DNA of 60,332 nucleotides from Gemmataceae bacterium (GCA_009692005.1 SHZZ01000018.1:1-60332), one strand, 5' to 3'. Counted from the stretch's first letter, positions 25,245-35,419 are shown. Made by a program: numbers and translations. Notes: generated by a model not told the origin, from the letters alone.

Positions 25245-26249
25245 ATGTCCGAAGTGGAAATTCCCGCCAGGGCCGAGGTGGAAATCCAGGCGAAAATTCG
25301 CGTGGAAGGCGCCCGCCTTGACCTTTATCTCGTGGCTCAATTCCCGGATTTCAGCCGTTCCGCCGTGCAAAAAGTCATCGAGGGGGGCGGGGTAACCGTC
25401 AACGGCAAAACTGCCAAAGCCAGCTACAAGGTTCGCCATGACGACCTAATCCGGGTTACTCCCCCGGCGCCCACCCACCCCTTGCCCGTTCCCGAGGACA
25501 TCCCCCTCGATATTGTTTACGAGGACGAATTCTTCGCCATCGTCAACAAACCCGCCAACATGGTGGTTCACCCGGCCAAGGGGCACTGGTCAGGCACCCT
25601 GGTAAACGCCCTGCGCTTTCACTTTGCCAGCCTCAGCGAGGCCGCCGGCGAATACCGCCCGGGAATTGTCCACCGCCTTGATCGCGACACCAGCGGCGCC
25701 ATCATCATCGCCAAGGAGGAGAAAACCCACCGGGAACTGGCAATGCTTTTCGAGGAACGAAAAGTTTTTAAGGAATACTTGGCCATCACCACGGGCGTAT
25801 TCGACCGTGACAGCGATTACATCGAAGGCCGCATTGCCCACCATCCGCTCGACCGCGTGAAAATGACTATCACCGCTGACGAAGACGACGAGGATGCCCG
25901 CGATGCCTGCAGTTATTATGAAGTGATCGAGCGGTTCAAGGGATTCACTTTCGTGCGGGTTCAGCCCAAGACGGGGCGCACGCACCAAATCCGGGTTCAC
26001 CTGGCCAGCGTGGGTCACCCGGTGCTGGCCGATAAGGTTTATGGCGGGCGCGACAAGTTTCATCTCGCCGAATTAGTCAACGGTTTGCCTGAAGATCAGA
26101 ATCCGCTTCTGCTGTCCCGGCAGGCCTTGCACGCATTCCGCTTGCGCTTCCGTCACCCGCGCACGGGCCAGCTCCTGGAAATCACGGCGCCCATCCCGGC
26201 GGATATTCAGCAAACCCTGGATGCGCTGAGGCAACACCGCAAGGGATGA
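25245..26249 (+). CDS. rluD: RluD-type 23S rRNA pseudouridine synthase
   Basis: 334 residues. An N-terminal S4 RNA-binding domain (LDLYLVAQFPDFSRSAVQKV, about 20-75) is followed by the pseudouridine synthase domain with the catalytic Asp in HRLDRDTSGAI and the conserved RTHQIRVHLASVGHPVLADKVYG. This is the RluA/RluC/RluD family; S4 plus overall length favour RluD, which modifies helix 69 of 23S rRNA, but RluC cannot be excluded. ATG 25245 is preferred to TTG 25233. It begins 4 nt after the YfgM-like gene, an operon-like spacing. Confidence 0.9.
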   Translation: MSEVEIPARAEVEIQAKIRVEGARLDLYLVAQFPDFSRSAVQKVIEGGGVTVNGKTAKASYKVRHDDLIRVTPPAPTHPLPVPEDIPLDIVYEDEFFAIVNKPANMVVHPAKGHWSGTLVNALRFHFASLSEAAGEYRPGIVHRLDRDTSGAIIIAKEEKTHRELAMLFEERKVFKEYLAITTGVFDRDSDYIEGRIAHHPLDRVKMTITADEDDEDARDACSYYEVIERFKGFTFVRVQPKTGRTHQIRVHLASVGHPVLADKVYGGRDKFHLAELVNGLPEDQNPLLLSRQALHAFRLRFRHPRTGQLLEITAPIPADIQQTLDALRQHRKG

Positions 26250-26293
26250 CCTTGGGTTGCCCCGAGCCTGAGCTGCTTCTTTATTACAGGCTT

Positions 26294-27292
26294 TTACAAA
26301 CCGGCGGGGGCGGGAAAGATCTGCACCCGCGAAAACTTCTTCACATGTTCCGCCAGCCGTTCTTTCAGCTTCTCCGCAAAATATTCCTTGACCTCGCCCT
26401 GAACCTCTTCAAACTTCACTTCCTTCCCCAATTTCCTTTCCGTGGTCAGGATCAGGTGGAAGCCAAACTGAGTTTTCACCGGTTCACTCACCTGATACAC
26501 CGACTGGGTAAAGGCTGTCTTGGAGAAATTCTCCACCATGTCGCCATCGCGGCCGAACCAGCCGACATCGCCCCCCTGGTCCTTCGATGGGCATTCGGAT
26601 TTCTTCCTGGCCACATTGGCAAAGGCTTCGTCCACCAGCGCTGTCCGCGTTTTCTCCTTGATCAAACTGTCGGTCCCTGGAAGCAGCTTGGCCAACCCGC
26701 CATTCACCTCGTCATCAATCGTCTTTTTGAGGGAGGCAATTTGCCCGCGGACTTTTTCCTCGCCCCCAGCTTCCGCCGCGTTCATGTTCAACAAAATATG
26801 CCTGGCGCGCACGCTGGAGCCATCAAACACTTCCTTGTTTTGTTGAAAGGTTTCCTTCAAGACTTTGTCATTGGCCTGGGAATCCACAAACTTTTCCCAG
26901 CGCACCTCCGCCGTGATATGTTCCTTTAATTCCGCCTCGCTAAGTTTTAACTCCTCAAGCATCTTGGTAAATTCTTTCCCCTGCTTGATCACTTCCTCCC
27001 TCATTTGCCCCAGGCGCTTGTCCACCTCGCCGGGTTCCACTGCCACTTTTTGCTGTTGCAAATATTGATCCACCAGCATGTTTTCGACCAGGTGACTGAC
27101 TAACTCTTTCCTGGCCTGGGCTTTTTTCTCAGGAGGCACGCGGTCCAGGCCGCGCTGAACCGCGGTTTCATAAAGCGGCTTGTCATTCACCAGGGCTGCA
27201 ACGCCGGGAGGGGCTTTTTGCACCCCGGCGTCCTGCGCGCCAACCCAGCCAATGGCCAACAGAAAAAACGCAATTGCTGGCATCCTTGCCAT
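26294..27292 (-). CDS. Secreted parvulin-type peptidyl-prolyl isomerase (SurA/PrsA-like)
   Basis: 332 residues. A signal peptide (MARMPAIAFFLLAIGWVGAQ) directs export. Residues about 30-175 form a SurA-type chaperone domain (basic, helical), and about 185-300 a parvulin domain (VRARHILL, GGDVGWFGRDGDMVENF, FGFHLI). It should help fold envelope proteins. The start at 27292 is fixed by the signal peptide and by AAGGAG 6 nt upstream; the frame's earlier ATG at 27370 is not supported. Confidence 0.9.
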   Translation of the reverse strand: MARMPAIAFFLLAIGWVGAQDAGVQKAPPGVAALVNDKPLYETAVQRGLDRVPPEKKAQARKELVSHLVENMLVDQYLQQQKVAVEPGEVDKRLGQMREEVIKQGKEFTKMLEELKLSEAELKEHITAEVRWEKFVDSQANDKVLKETFQQNKEVFDGSSVRARHILLNMNAAEAGGEEKVRGQIASLKKTIDDEVNGGLAKLLPGTDSLIKEKTRTALVDEAFANVARKKSECPSKDQGGDVGWFGRDGDMVENFSKTAFTQSVYQVSEPVKTQFGFHLILTTERKLGKEVKFEEVQGEVKEYFAEKLKERLAEHVKKFSRVQIFPAPAGL

Positions 27293-27452
27293 AAGAAACT
27301 CCTTGTACTTGAAACAAGCGCCCTGCGAAAAATAATGAGGGAAGGGACTATACTCCAAGGCAGATGGCAATTGCGATAGGACTTGGAATTACGCCCCTGG
27401 ATGCGAATTCCCCATTGCCTCTTGTCGTCCCGCTTTGCCCAGCCAACCAGAT

Positions 27453-28199
27453 CTAATTATACGACCGCTGCCTGTTACCCTGCTGGATCGCCCGTTTCAT
27501 CTCTTTCACCGCCTCGAAAAATCCGGTCAGCACCGCACGCGACACGATTGCATGGCCAATATTCAATTCTTCCACCCCCAAGATCCCCGCCACCCCCTGC
27601 ACATTAAAATAATTCAATCCATGCCCCATGTGAACATGTAGGCCGAGTTCCCGCGCCAGCCGAGTCGATTCCCGCAACTCGTCCAATTCCCGATCGATGC
27701 AAACCTTGGTTTTCGCTTCCGAATACCGGGCTGTCTGAATCTCAATCGCGTCAGCGCCCAGGGCCTTGGCGATTTCAATTTGCGTGCCGTCGGGGTCAAT
27801 AAACAGCGAAACCTGAATCCCGGCGCTTTTCAGTTTTTTCATCACTCGGTCAACCGCTGCCTCATTGGCAATCAAATCGAGCCCCCCCTCGGTGGTCAAC
27901 TCCTGGCGTTTTTCAGGCACCAAGGTCGCTTCGTCTGGAAGCACGGAACAGGCAATGTCGGCAATGGCATCGTCGGCGGCCATTTCTAAATTGAGCCGCC
28001 TGACCACCGGTCGAAGCAAGCGCAAATCGCGTTCTTGAATGTGCCGCCTGTCCTCGCGCAGATGCACCGTGATGCCGTCGGCCCCGGCCAACTCGGCCAG
28101 GATGGCGGCCGCCACCGGGTCCGGTTCCACTCCTCGTCGCGCTTGCCTTAATGTCGCCACATGATCGATATTAACACCCAGGCGAATTCCATTGATCAT
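27453..28199 (-). CDS. pdxJ: Pyridoxine 5'-phosphate synthase
   Basis: 248 residues, the normal length. PdxJ joins 3-amino-2-oxopropyl phosphate and deoxyxylulose 5-phosphate to form pyridoxine 5'-phosphate (DXP-dependent vitamin B6 route). The N-terminal [17 protein letters not shown] and the segments [28 protein letters not shown] and [11 protein letters not shown] are highly characteristic. The gene overlaps the upstream 180-residue gene by 4 nt (ATGA), so the two are cotranscribed. dxr, which consumes a related precursor, lies elsewhere in the window. Confidence 0.96.
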   Translation of the reverse strand: MINGIRLGVNIDHVATLRQARRGVEPDPVAAAILAELAGADGITVHLREDRRHIQERDLRLLRPVVRRLNLEMAADDAIADIACSVLPDEATLVPEKRQELTTEGGLDLIANEAAVDRVMKKLKSAGIQVSLFIDPDGTQIEIAKALGADAIEIQTARYSEAKTKVCIDRELDELRESTRLARELGLHVHMGHGLNYFNVQGVAGILGVEELNIGHAIVSRAVLTGFFEAVKEMKRAIQQGNRQRSYN

Positions 28200-28738
28200 T
28201 CCCGTTCTCCTTTGCCGGGCCAGCGCAGGCTTTCGGGCAAGGCCGGTGCGTGCTGGCGGTATCGCCGCGATTCCCCGATCAACAACTTAATAAGAAAATA
28301 CGCGGTAAGGATCATCATAACCCGGTCAAGGCAAAATCCGGCGATGGGGATGGAAGCAAACGGCACCCACCAGGCGGTGGTGACAACCAGTGCCAGCAAG
28401 GTGAAAATCGCCACCCGGTTCCACACGCCCAATTCATAGCGCGGGTCGAAAAACATGCTCAGCATGCCGCGAATTTCCGGCGCCACATCGCGGAAAAACC
28501 AGCGCAAGGTTCCGAACAGTGTTGGCCATTTGCGCGGCTTCGCCTCTTCGCTGGAGTCTACCTCCGTGGGTTCCTGCCCGGTTGCCGGGGGCGTCTCGAG
28601 TTTTTCCGCGGCGTTTGCCTGGGAACTTTGCAGCGTGGCCACAGCGTTTTCCAACCGCTCCAACCGTTTCAAAAACTCCCCAAGCGCTTCGTCTTCTTTT
28701 TCCCGAGTGGAATAACCGGGATTTGGCAAAGGATCCAT
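28196..28738 (-). CDS. Coiled-coil and double-helix membrane protein of unknown function
   Basis: 180 residues from ATG 28738, which has an AGGGGGG ribosome site; an in-frame ATG at 28795 is less likely. The N-terminal third has a short coiled coil ([20 protein letters not shown]) and an acidic Pro/Thr-rich linker. Two closely spaced membrane helices occupy about residues 115-160 ([19 protein letters not shown] and the following [17 protein letters not shown]). The C-terminus is basic. No known family is recognised. It overlaps pdxJ by 4 nt, so it belongs to the same transcript. Confidence 0.65.
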   Translation of the reverse strand: MDPLPNPGYSTREKEDEALGEFLKRLERLENAVATLQSSQANAAEKLETPPATGQEPTEVDSSEEAKPRKWPTLFGTLRWFFRDVAPEIRGMLSMFFDPRYELGVWNRVAIFTLLALVVTTAWWVPFASIPIAGFCLDRVMMILTAYFLIKLLIGESRRYRQHAPALPESLRWPGKGERE

Positions 28739-28897
28739 GATTGCACCCCCCTTTCTTCCCGCTTCAAGAATAAGAATTGCACCGGGGTCTTGCAATGGCC
28801 GTCTGGGAATTGAAGATAGGTTTTCGCAGTAAAAGGTAAGGGGAAAACGGTTTGCTGGCGGCTTGGGCCATGAGGGGAAGGTGGAATTTTCGGGAAC

Positions 28898-28930
28898 AAA
28901 GAAACCCGCGGGTTCGCCGCGGGTTTCTTT
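28898..28930 (-). terminator. Rho-independent terminator of the HU gene
   Basis: A perfect 14-bp stem (28898-28911 with 28917-28930, core GAAACCCGCGG/CCGCGGGTTTC) with a 5-nt loop lies 15 nt downstream of the HU stop. Its outer A/T pairs give a short T stretch on both strands. It should end the HU message and may also stop transcription from the other side. Confidence 0.75.
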
Positions 28931-28944
28931 CTGCCAACAGGCAA

Positions 28945-29253
28945 TTACTTGATCGCTTCCTTGAACGCTTTCAACGCGTTAGCGCGAACTGCAATCGAGG
29001 CCGGCTTTGCTTTGAAGATCTGCTTTTCCTTGGTGAAGGGATTGATGCCTTCCCGTTCCTTGGTGGCAGGGCGGACTTTCCTTTTCAACTTGAGGATGCC
29101 GGGAATGGTGAAAATCCCGGGGCCTTTTTTACCGAGCTGGGCCACGACCAAGTTCCGGACTTCGTCCAGAACCGTAGCCACCTGCTTCTTGGACAACTCG
29201 CACTTTTCAGCCAACGCACCGAGAACCGCGCTTTTGGTCAACGCCTTGGACAT
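28945..29253 (-). CDS. HU-family DNA-binding protein
   Basis: 102 residues. The HU/IHF fold is visible: N-terminal helices (MSKALTKSAVLGALAEKCELSKKQ, split here as two helices), the beta-saddle GIFTIPGILKLKRKVRPAT, and the DNA-arm region INPFTKEKQIFKAKPASIAVRA with the Pro that intercalates DNA. The protein is Lys-rich and longer than E. coli HU (about 90). The ATG at 29253 has GGGAG upstream; an earlier in-frame ATG at 29295 adds an untypical hydrophobic stretch. Nucleoid structure is the expected role. Confidence 0.92.
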   Translation of the reverse strand: MSKALTKSAVLGALAEKCELSKKQVATVLDEVRNLVVAQLGKKGPGIFTIPGILKLKRKVRPATKEREGINPFTKEKQIFKAKPASIAVRANALKAFKEAIK

Positions 29254-29454
29254 CGATAAATACTCCCTTATGAACATGGAGAAACACAGGAACATCCTGC
29301 TGATGCAAGGAAACTAGGGATAGGAACGGTTAATGTCAATCAAAAAAAGCTGAAATATCCCGGGGAAATCGAGTATTTTTGAGTTGAGAGCTGAAAAAAG
29401 CCCTGGTTTTTGCGGTGTGAATCGGTTTTGGAGAGAAAAGCTCCAGCTGAAAAA
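29254..29454. other. HU upstream region
   Basis: About 200 nt between the HU start and the pseudopilin-operon terminator. It should carry the HU promoter, but no confident -35/-10 pair was identified. No coding frame of note. Confidence 0.45.
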
Positions 29455-29489
29455 CCCGGGAAAACCGGCTCTTTTACGGTTTCCCCGGG
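29455..29489 (-). terminator. Intrinsic terminator of the pseudopilin operon
   Basis: The arms CCCGGGAAAACCG (29455-29467) and CGGTTTCCCCGGG (29477-29489) pair over 13 positions with one mismatch and a 9-nt loop. On the minus strand the hairpin is followed by five T residues (29450-29454). It lies 24 nt after the stop of the giant GspK-like gene. Confidence 0.8.
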
Positions 29490-29513
29490 CCTTTTGATTC
29501 CAGATTTCCACTT

Positions 29514-32500
29514 CTATTCAATGATGGTCGAGTACAAAACCACCGGATCTTTTTTCACATCAAACCCTGGCCAAGGGCCGGGATTCCCGCGGCTGATCAC
29601 CTTGCAGCCGGTCGCATGGCTCTTGAAGAAGGTGGCCGAATAAACCGGCGCCATCGCCGTGCCCGTGTTCTTCAAGGTTACGACCTCCTCATTATCCGTG
29701 TCCGGATCGAAGGTCAAAACCATGCCATCCTGGAATTGAAAGGGCCTGCCGGTCTGGTTCGCCCCCGTCCCCAAAAAGCCTGAAATCGTAACTGGCGTGG
29801 TGCCCGTTACGGTTACCGCCTGGTTGGAAACGGTCTGGAAGGCCACCATTTTGGAGCGGTCGACAATGGCGAACATCCGGTGGCGGATGTTGGTCCCCTC
29901 GCTGCGGCCGATTTCCCCGCCCATTTTCACCGGCTTTACCGTGTCGTCGGTCACTTCGAAATACCCGGTGGTCAGCCAAACGGCGAAGCAATTACTGCGG
30001 GTGGTGACATTATTAAGGATCTTGGTAAGCAATTCCTTTTTCTGATAGGAATCAGCGCGGTTGAGATCCAGGATCGGCTGGCCATTCGCCCCCTTGCGCA
30101 AAAGAGAGTTGTTCAATCCGCGGGGGCCGGGGGTCCAATCGTCGTTGCCATTCGCCCTGCCCTGGCCAAAACCCCAGAAGGGTTGGTCGCCATACGCGGG
30201 GGATCCACCGGGCGAGCGCGAGACTATCAGGTTATCGTAAATGGCATCCACCTCGGCTTCGGTGAAGTTGTTGAGGCCATTGGGATCGCACACAGCTTTA
30301 AAAACTTCTCGTTCCCAGATGCCATTGATGTTCACCGGCCCAATATTACGGCCATTCTCGGCCATGCCATATTGCCGATTCTTGGTGTTGGCCACTTCCA
30401 GGAAGCGGTAAAGGCGGGTGGATTCATCCATCCACGGGGCCTTGTGGCCGATGACCTGGCCGGCGGTGTCTTGCACCGGGGTGTTGAAACGCTGCGTAAC
30501 TTCGCTCGGCTTGCAACCAGCGACCTGGGTGATTTCCATGCCATTAATCACCTCGCGGTCCATGTGGACCAGCCAGGGAAAAGGCATAAGCAACACCTTG
30601 TCACCCTGGTTGACGCCCGTTTCGGTTTTCCAGCTTCCATTGTGGCGGAAGAAGGTATGCTGAGGCTGGCCGGGGATGGGCTGCGAAATCGCTTTGCTAT
30701 TAATGATATCCCATTCCCGCAACCCCTCCTGGTAGTCATTGGCCATATCGGTGTTCGGAACCGCGGGGATATCGGTATAAGCAATCGTGGTTCCGGCAAA
30801 GGGCTGGCTGCGGCCCATGCTGGTGCGAATAGGCACATTCTTCGTCGTATCCGGGTCGGGCAGATTCCTGGCCATTGATTCTTTCAAGGGGTCGGCATCG
30901 ACCTTTCTTACATCGTCGCTGGCATTGGTGATGCCATCATTCACCTTGAGGCCGTTCATCACATCCACGGTGATATAGGGGTTGTAACCCTGGCCTTGCG
31001 GATTGGCCTGCGGCGGGCGGTGCGGGTCGGCCAGGCGGCGCAAGACGATAGTATGGTTCATGGCTTTTACCGACGCCGTCAGGGTAACACCGTTGGCAAA
31101 TCGGGCGTCGGCCACTGGGATCCTGGTTGTAAAACCAGGTGTGCGCAGGCTGGCCAATTGTTCCGCCGGGGTGTTGATATTGTTGGGCGGATCATTGTAG
31201 GGGAAAGGATGCACTCCCTTTCCCGGGAACTCAACTGTGGGGCCAACGACAAAGAAGCCGTTGTAATTGGCAACCGAGGCCACGGGAGGGGTTGCCATGG
31301 GATCAGCGGGGCGAACCACGCTGCCGGAGTAAGAGGCTCCCAGGGGGTTAACCAAACGGCAACCCTGGTTTTCATATTCGGCAATGTCCAGGAATTTGCC
31401 TGGTCCAACATCGGCGGCATTGGCCCGCAAGGGGAATTTGGTCGCACCATCGGGCTTGAAATTGGTCAGGCTGGCAATGGGCGCCAAGCTTAACCGGCCT
31501 TCCACATTTTCCTGGTTAAACAAAGCTGGATCGGGGCGGTCGAGAACAAAAATCTGGTAGACCGGTGAATCATTGGGATTGGCATTAGGGTCCTGTTCCA
31601 AAACCGCGATTTTATGGTCATTGCTGGGGTCCAGGTCGATTCCCCCCTGGGGCATGGGGTTGATCAATTCGATCCAGGTGTGGAGATGGTATGGCAGGGT
31701 CGCTTTCTTGGTCTTGTCCACCACATTGGTGAATGGATCCATGGGGTCGTTGACTATTTCTGCATAGCCCTCGTTCAAAACCAGGGTCGGCAGTTCAAAG
31801 CCATAGACTCTTTCATCCAGGCTGGCGTCGCGGTTCCCAGTGGGAGTGGCATTATCCAGCGCCGGCTCCAACGGATGCGGCGGTTTCATATTGGGATCGA
31901 ATTTCCAGGTGAAGGTGGTCATGACATTATCGGGATCAACGAAATCGACCATGTTGGCCGCAAGCTGGGCCAGGTAGCGGTTGGCTTCGTACTCGGCGTT
32001 GCCTGTGCTAATGGGGAAGCCATTCCCCGACATGTCCCTGGCGCCCGTCACTTTCACTAGCACTTGAAAAACTTCCTGAGCGAACATTTGCCTTTCGTAA
32101 TTGGCAACCTGAGCGCCCGCGGTGGGGTTATTGGCATAGGTGGGATATTTGGTGTTCCAGCCGCCGCCATCGGCCATGGCGTTGTACCGGCCCCCTGTCC
32201 CGCCATTGCTCGCCAAATTTCCGGAGAAAATGGCGCGGTTCACAGGCGGGTATTCCATCATTTTGCGATTGAGGTTGACGCGCCCAACGGCAGCCATGGC
32301 CTGCTCGACTGTGCCACTGGGCACCCCGGCAAAGGCAATATCCCCTCCAGCCGTGGGAAAATTAGCTCCCGCGACTTTTTGATACCCGCCCGGGGTGGCG
32401 CCAACATAAACCGGCAACCCAGGTCGATTCAAATCCGCACTCACCGTGGTGACCCGGCTGCGGGCAGCAATCTTGCTGATATCCATGGGGTTATAAGTAC

Positions 32501-34016
32501 CCAGGGAGTTGCCCAGAACCTGCGTGAGCAGAGAGGCTTCCGGGTAGTTGGCGGTGGAATTCCAGCGCAAAAGGGTGGCAGTATCCTTGGCGGGGAAGGC
32601 CCGATTTCCGGAAGCGACCGCGCCGCTGCCCGGCCGCTGCGGATTGAATACGGAAGAGTGGGTTAAAGTACCCGAGGACAGGCCTCCGAAATTAGTTTCA
32701 TAGGGAATGCCGTTCCCAAAATTCCCCAAAGGAAAAGTGGGAAAGGACTGGAATCCTTTTACATCCGGGCGATTGAGGGTAGGAAGCACCAGCGGCCCTA
32801 TCGGCTGGCCCATGGTCAAGGTGTCGGCGGAACCGTTGAAATCCACCTGACTATAAGGCATGACTTTGTGCCCGCCGGTTAAAGGGGGCCCAACCGGCGC
32901 TCGGTTCGTATTGTTGAACCTCCCGGGGAGCTGAACCGTGCCAGAAGTTGGCGAACTGGCAATAAGTTTCTGGAACTCCGTGGCATCGACAACTTTTCCA
33001 GCATTGATTTCCCAGGCGCCCCAGCCCTGGTTGCTGCCATGCGCCCCGGCCGCGCCCATGACATTGCCGGCCACATTCACATTGATGCGGCTGTCCAGTT
33101 CAAGAATCAGGGGTGCAAGCATGACTTTGTATTTTCGGCCATCGGGGGCGGTGAAAACCGGCGAGCCGACATCGATCCATATGCTGTCGTTGCCACCCGG
33201 GTAGCCTTCCAGGTTTTTGACATCGAAGCCATCCATTTCCGGATAGGGAAAGCCACCATGTTCCATGGGCCTGGGCCGTAGAGAAAAATATTTACCCTGG
33301 GGGTTAGTCCAGTTGGGGTTGGGCAAAGCATTGCCTGGCCAACTGGTCATGCCGGTGGCGCCAAAAAGGTAATCTCGGTGAAAGGACGGAATTACTCTGG
33401 AACCATCTGGGCTTAGCCAGGCCAGGTAAAGATGGTTCTGATCCGGGTAGGTGTAAGGGGGATTCCAGCTTGCGGACAAAGTTGCCCTGGTGTTGACAGC
33501 GGATCGCTGGCCCCGCTCGGGGTCGAAAAGCGGCCCGCCAGAAAAATAAGTGTGGTTGGCAATCTTCCACTCCTCAACATCTGGCCCCCCAGGCAGGGGG
33601 ACTTTCTTGTTTAATTTACCAATCCCGGTAAAGGGTTTATCATTAAAGGCGTAGGGAGTGTCATTCCAGGAAAAGGCGTTCCTGGCCAAGCTGTGTCCGC
33701 GCAAGGCGCTGTAGATGGAATCAGGTGTGGGATTAGTCGTGGCGCCAGTGGTCAAATTAATATCCATATCCGGCTGGTCATAAAGAAAGCGTTCGAGAAA
33801 GAAATTGAGCATGAATTGCGGTGGAAGATCGACCATGCGCACGGGATCCTGGCGGAGATCCTGGCCATTAATATCATCCAAACTTTGCCGCAACTGCGAG
33901 TCGGCATAAAGGAGGTAAGTGACCCCCATGATGGTGAAGAGGGCCAGAAAGGCCACGATGACCAGGAGGATCATTCCCCGCCGTTTGTCGGTTTGACTTT
34001 TTAGCAACATGGCCAC
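29514..34016 (-). CDS. Giant GspK/PilX-like pseudopilin or tip protein
   Basis: 1500 residues. The N-terminus (KRRGMILLVIVAFLALFTIMGVTYLLY) is a prepilin-like basic leader and hydrophobic helix without the Glu at position 5, as is usual for GspK. The protein is last in a gspE-F-G-H-I-J order, which is the GspK place. GspK proteins are usually about 300-350 residues; this one is more than four times longer, with a large, Asn/Pro/Gly-rich, globular-looking region and no transmembrane helix after the first. The far C-terminus contains a Val/Thr-rich beta stretch (AVTVTGTTPVTISGFLG). It may cap the pseudopilus and carry binding modules. No repeat unit was obvious by eye. Confidence 0.72.
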   Translation of the reverse strand: MAMLLKSQTDKRRGMILLVIVAFLALFTIMGVTYLLYADSQLRQSLDDINGQDLRQDPVRMVDLPPQFMLNFFLERFLYDQPDMDINLTTGATTNPTPDSIYSALRGHSLARNAFSWNDTPYAFNDKPFTGIGKLNKKVPLPGGPDVEEWKIANHTYFSGGPLFDPERGQRSAVNTRATLSASWNPPYTYPDQNHLYLAWLSPDGSRVIPSFHRDYLFGATGMTSWPGNALPNPNWTNPQGKYFSLRPRPMEHGGFPYPEMDGFDVKNLEGYPGGNDSIWIDVGSPVFTAPDGRKYKVMLAPLILELDSRINVNVAGNVMGAAGAHGSNQGWGAWEINAGKVVDATEFQKLIASSPTSGTVQLPGRFNNTNRAPVGPPLTGGHKVMPYSQVDFNGSADTLTMGQPIGPLVLPTLNRPDVKGFQSFPTFPLGNFGNGIPYETNFGGLSSGTLTHSSVFNPQRPGSGAVASGNRAFPAKDTATLLRWNSTANYPEASLLTQVLGNSLGTYNPMDISKIAARSRVTTVSADLNRPGLPVYVGATPGGYQKVAGANFPTAGGDIAFAGVPSGTVEQAMAAVGRVNLNRKMMEYPPVNRAIFSGNLASNGGTGGRYNAMADGGGWNTKYPTYANNPTAGAQVANYERQMFAQEVFQVLVKVTGARDMSGNGFPISTGNAEYEANRYLAQLAANMVDFVDPDNVMTTFTWKFDPNMKPPHPLEPALDNATPTGNRDASLDERVYGFELPTLVLNEGYAEIVNDPMDPFTNVVDKTKKATLPYHLHTWIELINPMPQGGIDLDPSNDHKIAVLEQDPNANPNDSPVYQIFVLDRPDPALFNQENVEGRLSLAPIASLTNFKPDGATKFPLRANAADVGPGKFLDIAEYENQGCRLVNPLGASYSGSVVRPADPMATPPVASVANYNGFFVVGPTVEFPGKGVHPFPYNDPPNNINTPAEQLASLRTPGFTTRIPVADARFANGVTLTASVKAMNHTIVLRRLADPHRPPQANPQGQGYNPYITVDVMNGLKVNDGITNASDDVRKVDADPLKESMARNLPDPDTTKNVPIRTSMGRSQPFAGTTIAYTDIPAVPNTDMANDYQEGLREWDIINSKAISQPIPGQPQHTFFRHNGSWKTETGVNQGDKVLLMPFPWLVHMDREVINGMEITQVAGCKPSEVTQRFNTPVQDTAGQVIGHKAPWMDESTRLYRFLEVANTKNRQYGMAENGRNIGPVNINGIWEREVFKAVCDPNGLNNFTEAEVDAIYDNLIVSRSPGGSPAYGDQPFWGFGQGRANGNDDWTPGPRGLNNSLLRKGANGQPILDLNRADSYQKKELLTKILNNVTTRSNCFAVWLTTGYFEVTDDTVKPVKMGGEIGRSEGTNIRHRMFAIVDRSKMVAFQTVSNQAVTVTGTTPVTISGFLGTGANQTGRPFQFQDGMVLTFDPDTDNEEVVTLKNTGTAMAPVYSATFFKSHATGCKVISRGNPGPWPGFDVKKDPVVLYSTIIE

Positions 34017-34052
34017 ACCTCGATTCCTCAGGACCGGGAAACCCGGGCCAGA

Positions 34053-35408
34053 TTAAAGTCTTTGAATCAACTTGAATTCCCTGGCCTTGCCTGATTTGGC
34101 ATCCCAGATCCGCAAGGAAACCTGGATGGCGTTAATGCGCAAGCCCTTGCCTTTACCCCAGACGGGAATTCGATTGTTTCCCGTGCCGCTGCTCGGCTGC
34201 CAATTTCCGCTAGAGTCATCCCCCAAGTCGTAGGTCGGGAGTGGGGCCCCGGGGGAATCGGTGGTCCAAGTGTCAAAAACGAAACGCCCAGCGGGGGTGG
34301 TTTGATAACCAGTATTTGGCGATGGGTTATAGGGTGCATTTCCAAGAATAGATCGCAGGGGAAGAAAGTCAAGTTTGTCATCTGAAAGAATCCGGACATC
34401 GAAAGAGATCACATCGGGCATGAGCAAATCGGTGTAACTGCCAGGATGCTTTTGGCCCGCGACATAGGTAGTGCTTTCATAAGAAGTAAACATGGAGGCT
34501 CCCGAAGGGAGCCCCAAGTGGCTTGAAATCCTGTCCCCTTGCCTTTTCCAGGGCACGGTTAAATCCATCGGTGAATTAAAACGGATATCACCCTTTTCCG
34601 ACCTCCAACTGAACTCGTACAAATCGCCCTTATGCCTGGCGTTGTAAGACACCGCGTTGGCAGCAGACCACTTGTTGGCATCATCAGTGGCAGGCAAGAC
34701 AAGTTTCACTTGCCGGTAGAGGTCGCAAAGCGTTGTGCCATTGGCGCTATTGCCGTTTAACCTCAGGAAGTAGGCGACCTCCGCCCATTGCGAGTGCACC
34801 ATTCCCTGGGTGAAATCGAAGCGCATGGGATTCAAGGGAACCATGAGTGGATAATTTGTCTGTGTGGAGGCGTTATTGGAAAAGATTGGGCCCAGGCCCG
34901 CTTGATAAGTAACCAATTTTCCCGTGGGTACCTTGGTGGGAAAGCTGGAAGTGAAAAAATCCTCCGGGTTGTTCCCTGCCTGGCGGACAGTAAAAGCCAG
35001 CATATGGTTGGCATTTAAGGCAGGCTTGGCATCCACAGCGGACCGATTATAAGTCACGCCATCCACCGAACCTTCTGTTGCTGTGTAAGCTTGGTCCTGC
35101 CAGATCATGAAATAACCTGCCTTTGGCGGGCCATTCATCCAGAAATCCGCCTCACTCAACCTGCGATTCCCGTCAAAATGGTAGGCGCCCAAATCCCGTT
35201 GCATGATGTTGAGAACCGGCCTGGCCCGATCGAGAATTTCCCCCACCCCCTTGATCCCCTGAAGACAAGTGGTGGCAATGACGAAGGCCTGGCTCATGAT
35301 GGAAAGCATGAAAATAATCAAGGCCATGGCCACCAGGAGTTCCACCAGGGTAAAACCCGCCTGGCGCCTGTTGGCAATCATAACTTTTCCGGCTTGAGTT
35401 CCTGACAT
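34053..35408 (-). CDS. Pseudopilin, GspJ/PilW-like
   Basis: 451 residues. A type IV prepilin leader ends in RQAG before FTLVELLVAMALIIFML, with the conserved Glu5. A long N-terminal helix and then a large globular domain follow; the length exceeds typical GspJ (about 200). Position between the GspI-like and GspK-like genes fits the J slot. It should be a minor pseudopilin at the tip. Cleavage needs a prepilin peptidase that is not encoded in the window. Confidence 0.82.
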   Translation of the reverse strand: MSGTQAGKVMIANRRQAGFTLVELLVAMALIIFMLSIMSQAFVIATTCLQGIKGVGEILDRARPVLNIMQRDLGAYHFDGNRRLSEADFWMNGPPKAGYFMIWQDQAYTATEGSVDGVTYNRSAVDAKPALNANHMLAFTVRQAGNNPEDFFTSSFPTKVPTGKLVTYQAGLGPIFSNNASTQTNYPLMVPLNPMRFDFTQGMVHSQWAEVAYFLRLNGNSANGTTLCDLYRQVKLVLPATDDANKWSAANAVSYNARHKGDLYEFSWRSEKGDIRFNSPMDLTVPWKRQGDRISSHLGLPSGASMFTSYESTTYVAGQKHPGSYTDLLMPDVISFDVRILSDDKLDFLPLRSILGNAPYNPSPNTGYQTTPAGRFVFDTWTTDSPGAPLPTYDLGDDSSGNWQPSSGTGNNRIPVWGKGKGLRINAIQVSLRIWDAKSGKAREFKLIQRL

Positions 35409-35419
35409 TTTTTCCTTCC

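Noticed and set aside
29880-30878. Plus-strand frame opposite the giant GspK-like gene
   Set aside because: It lies wholly inside a continuous minus-strand gene and resembles no protein family.
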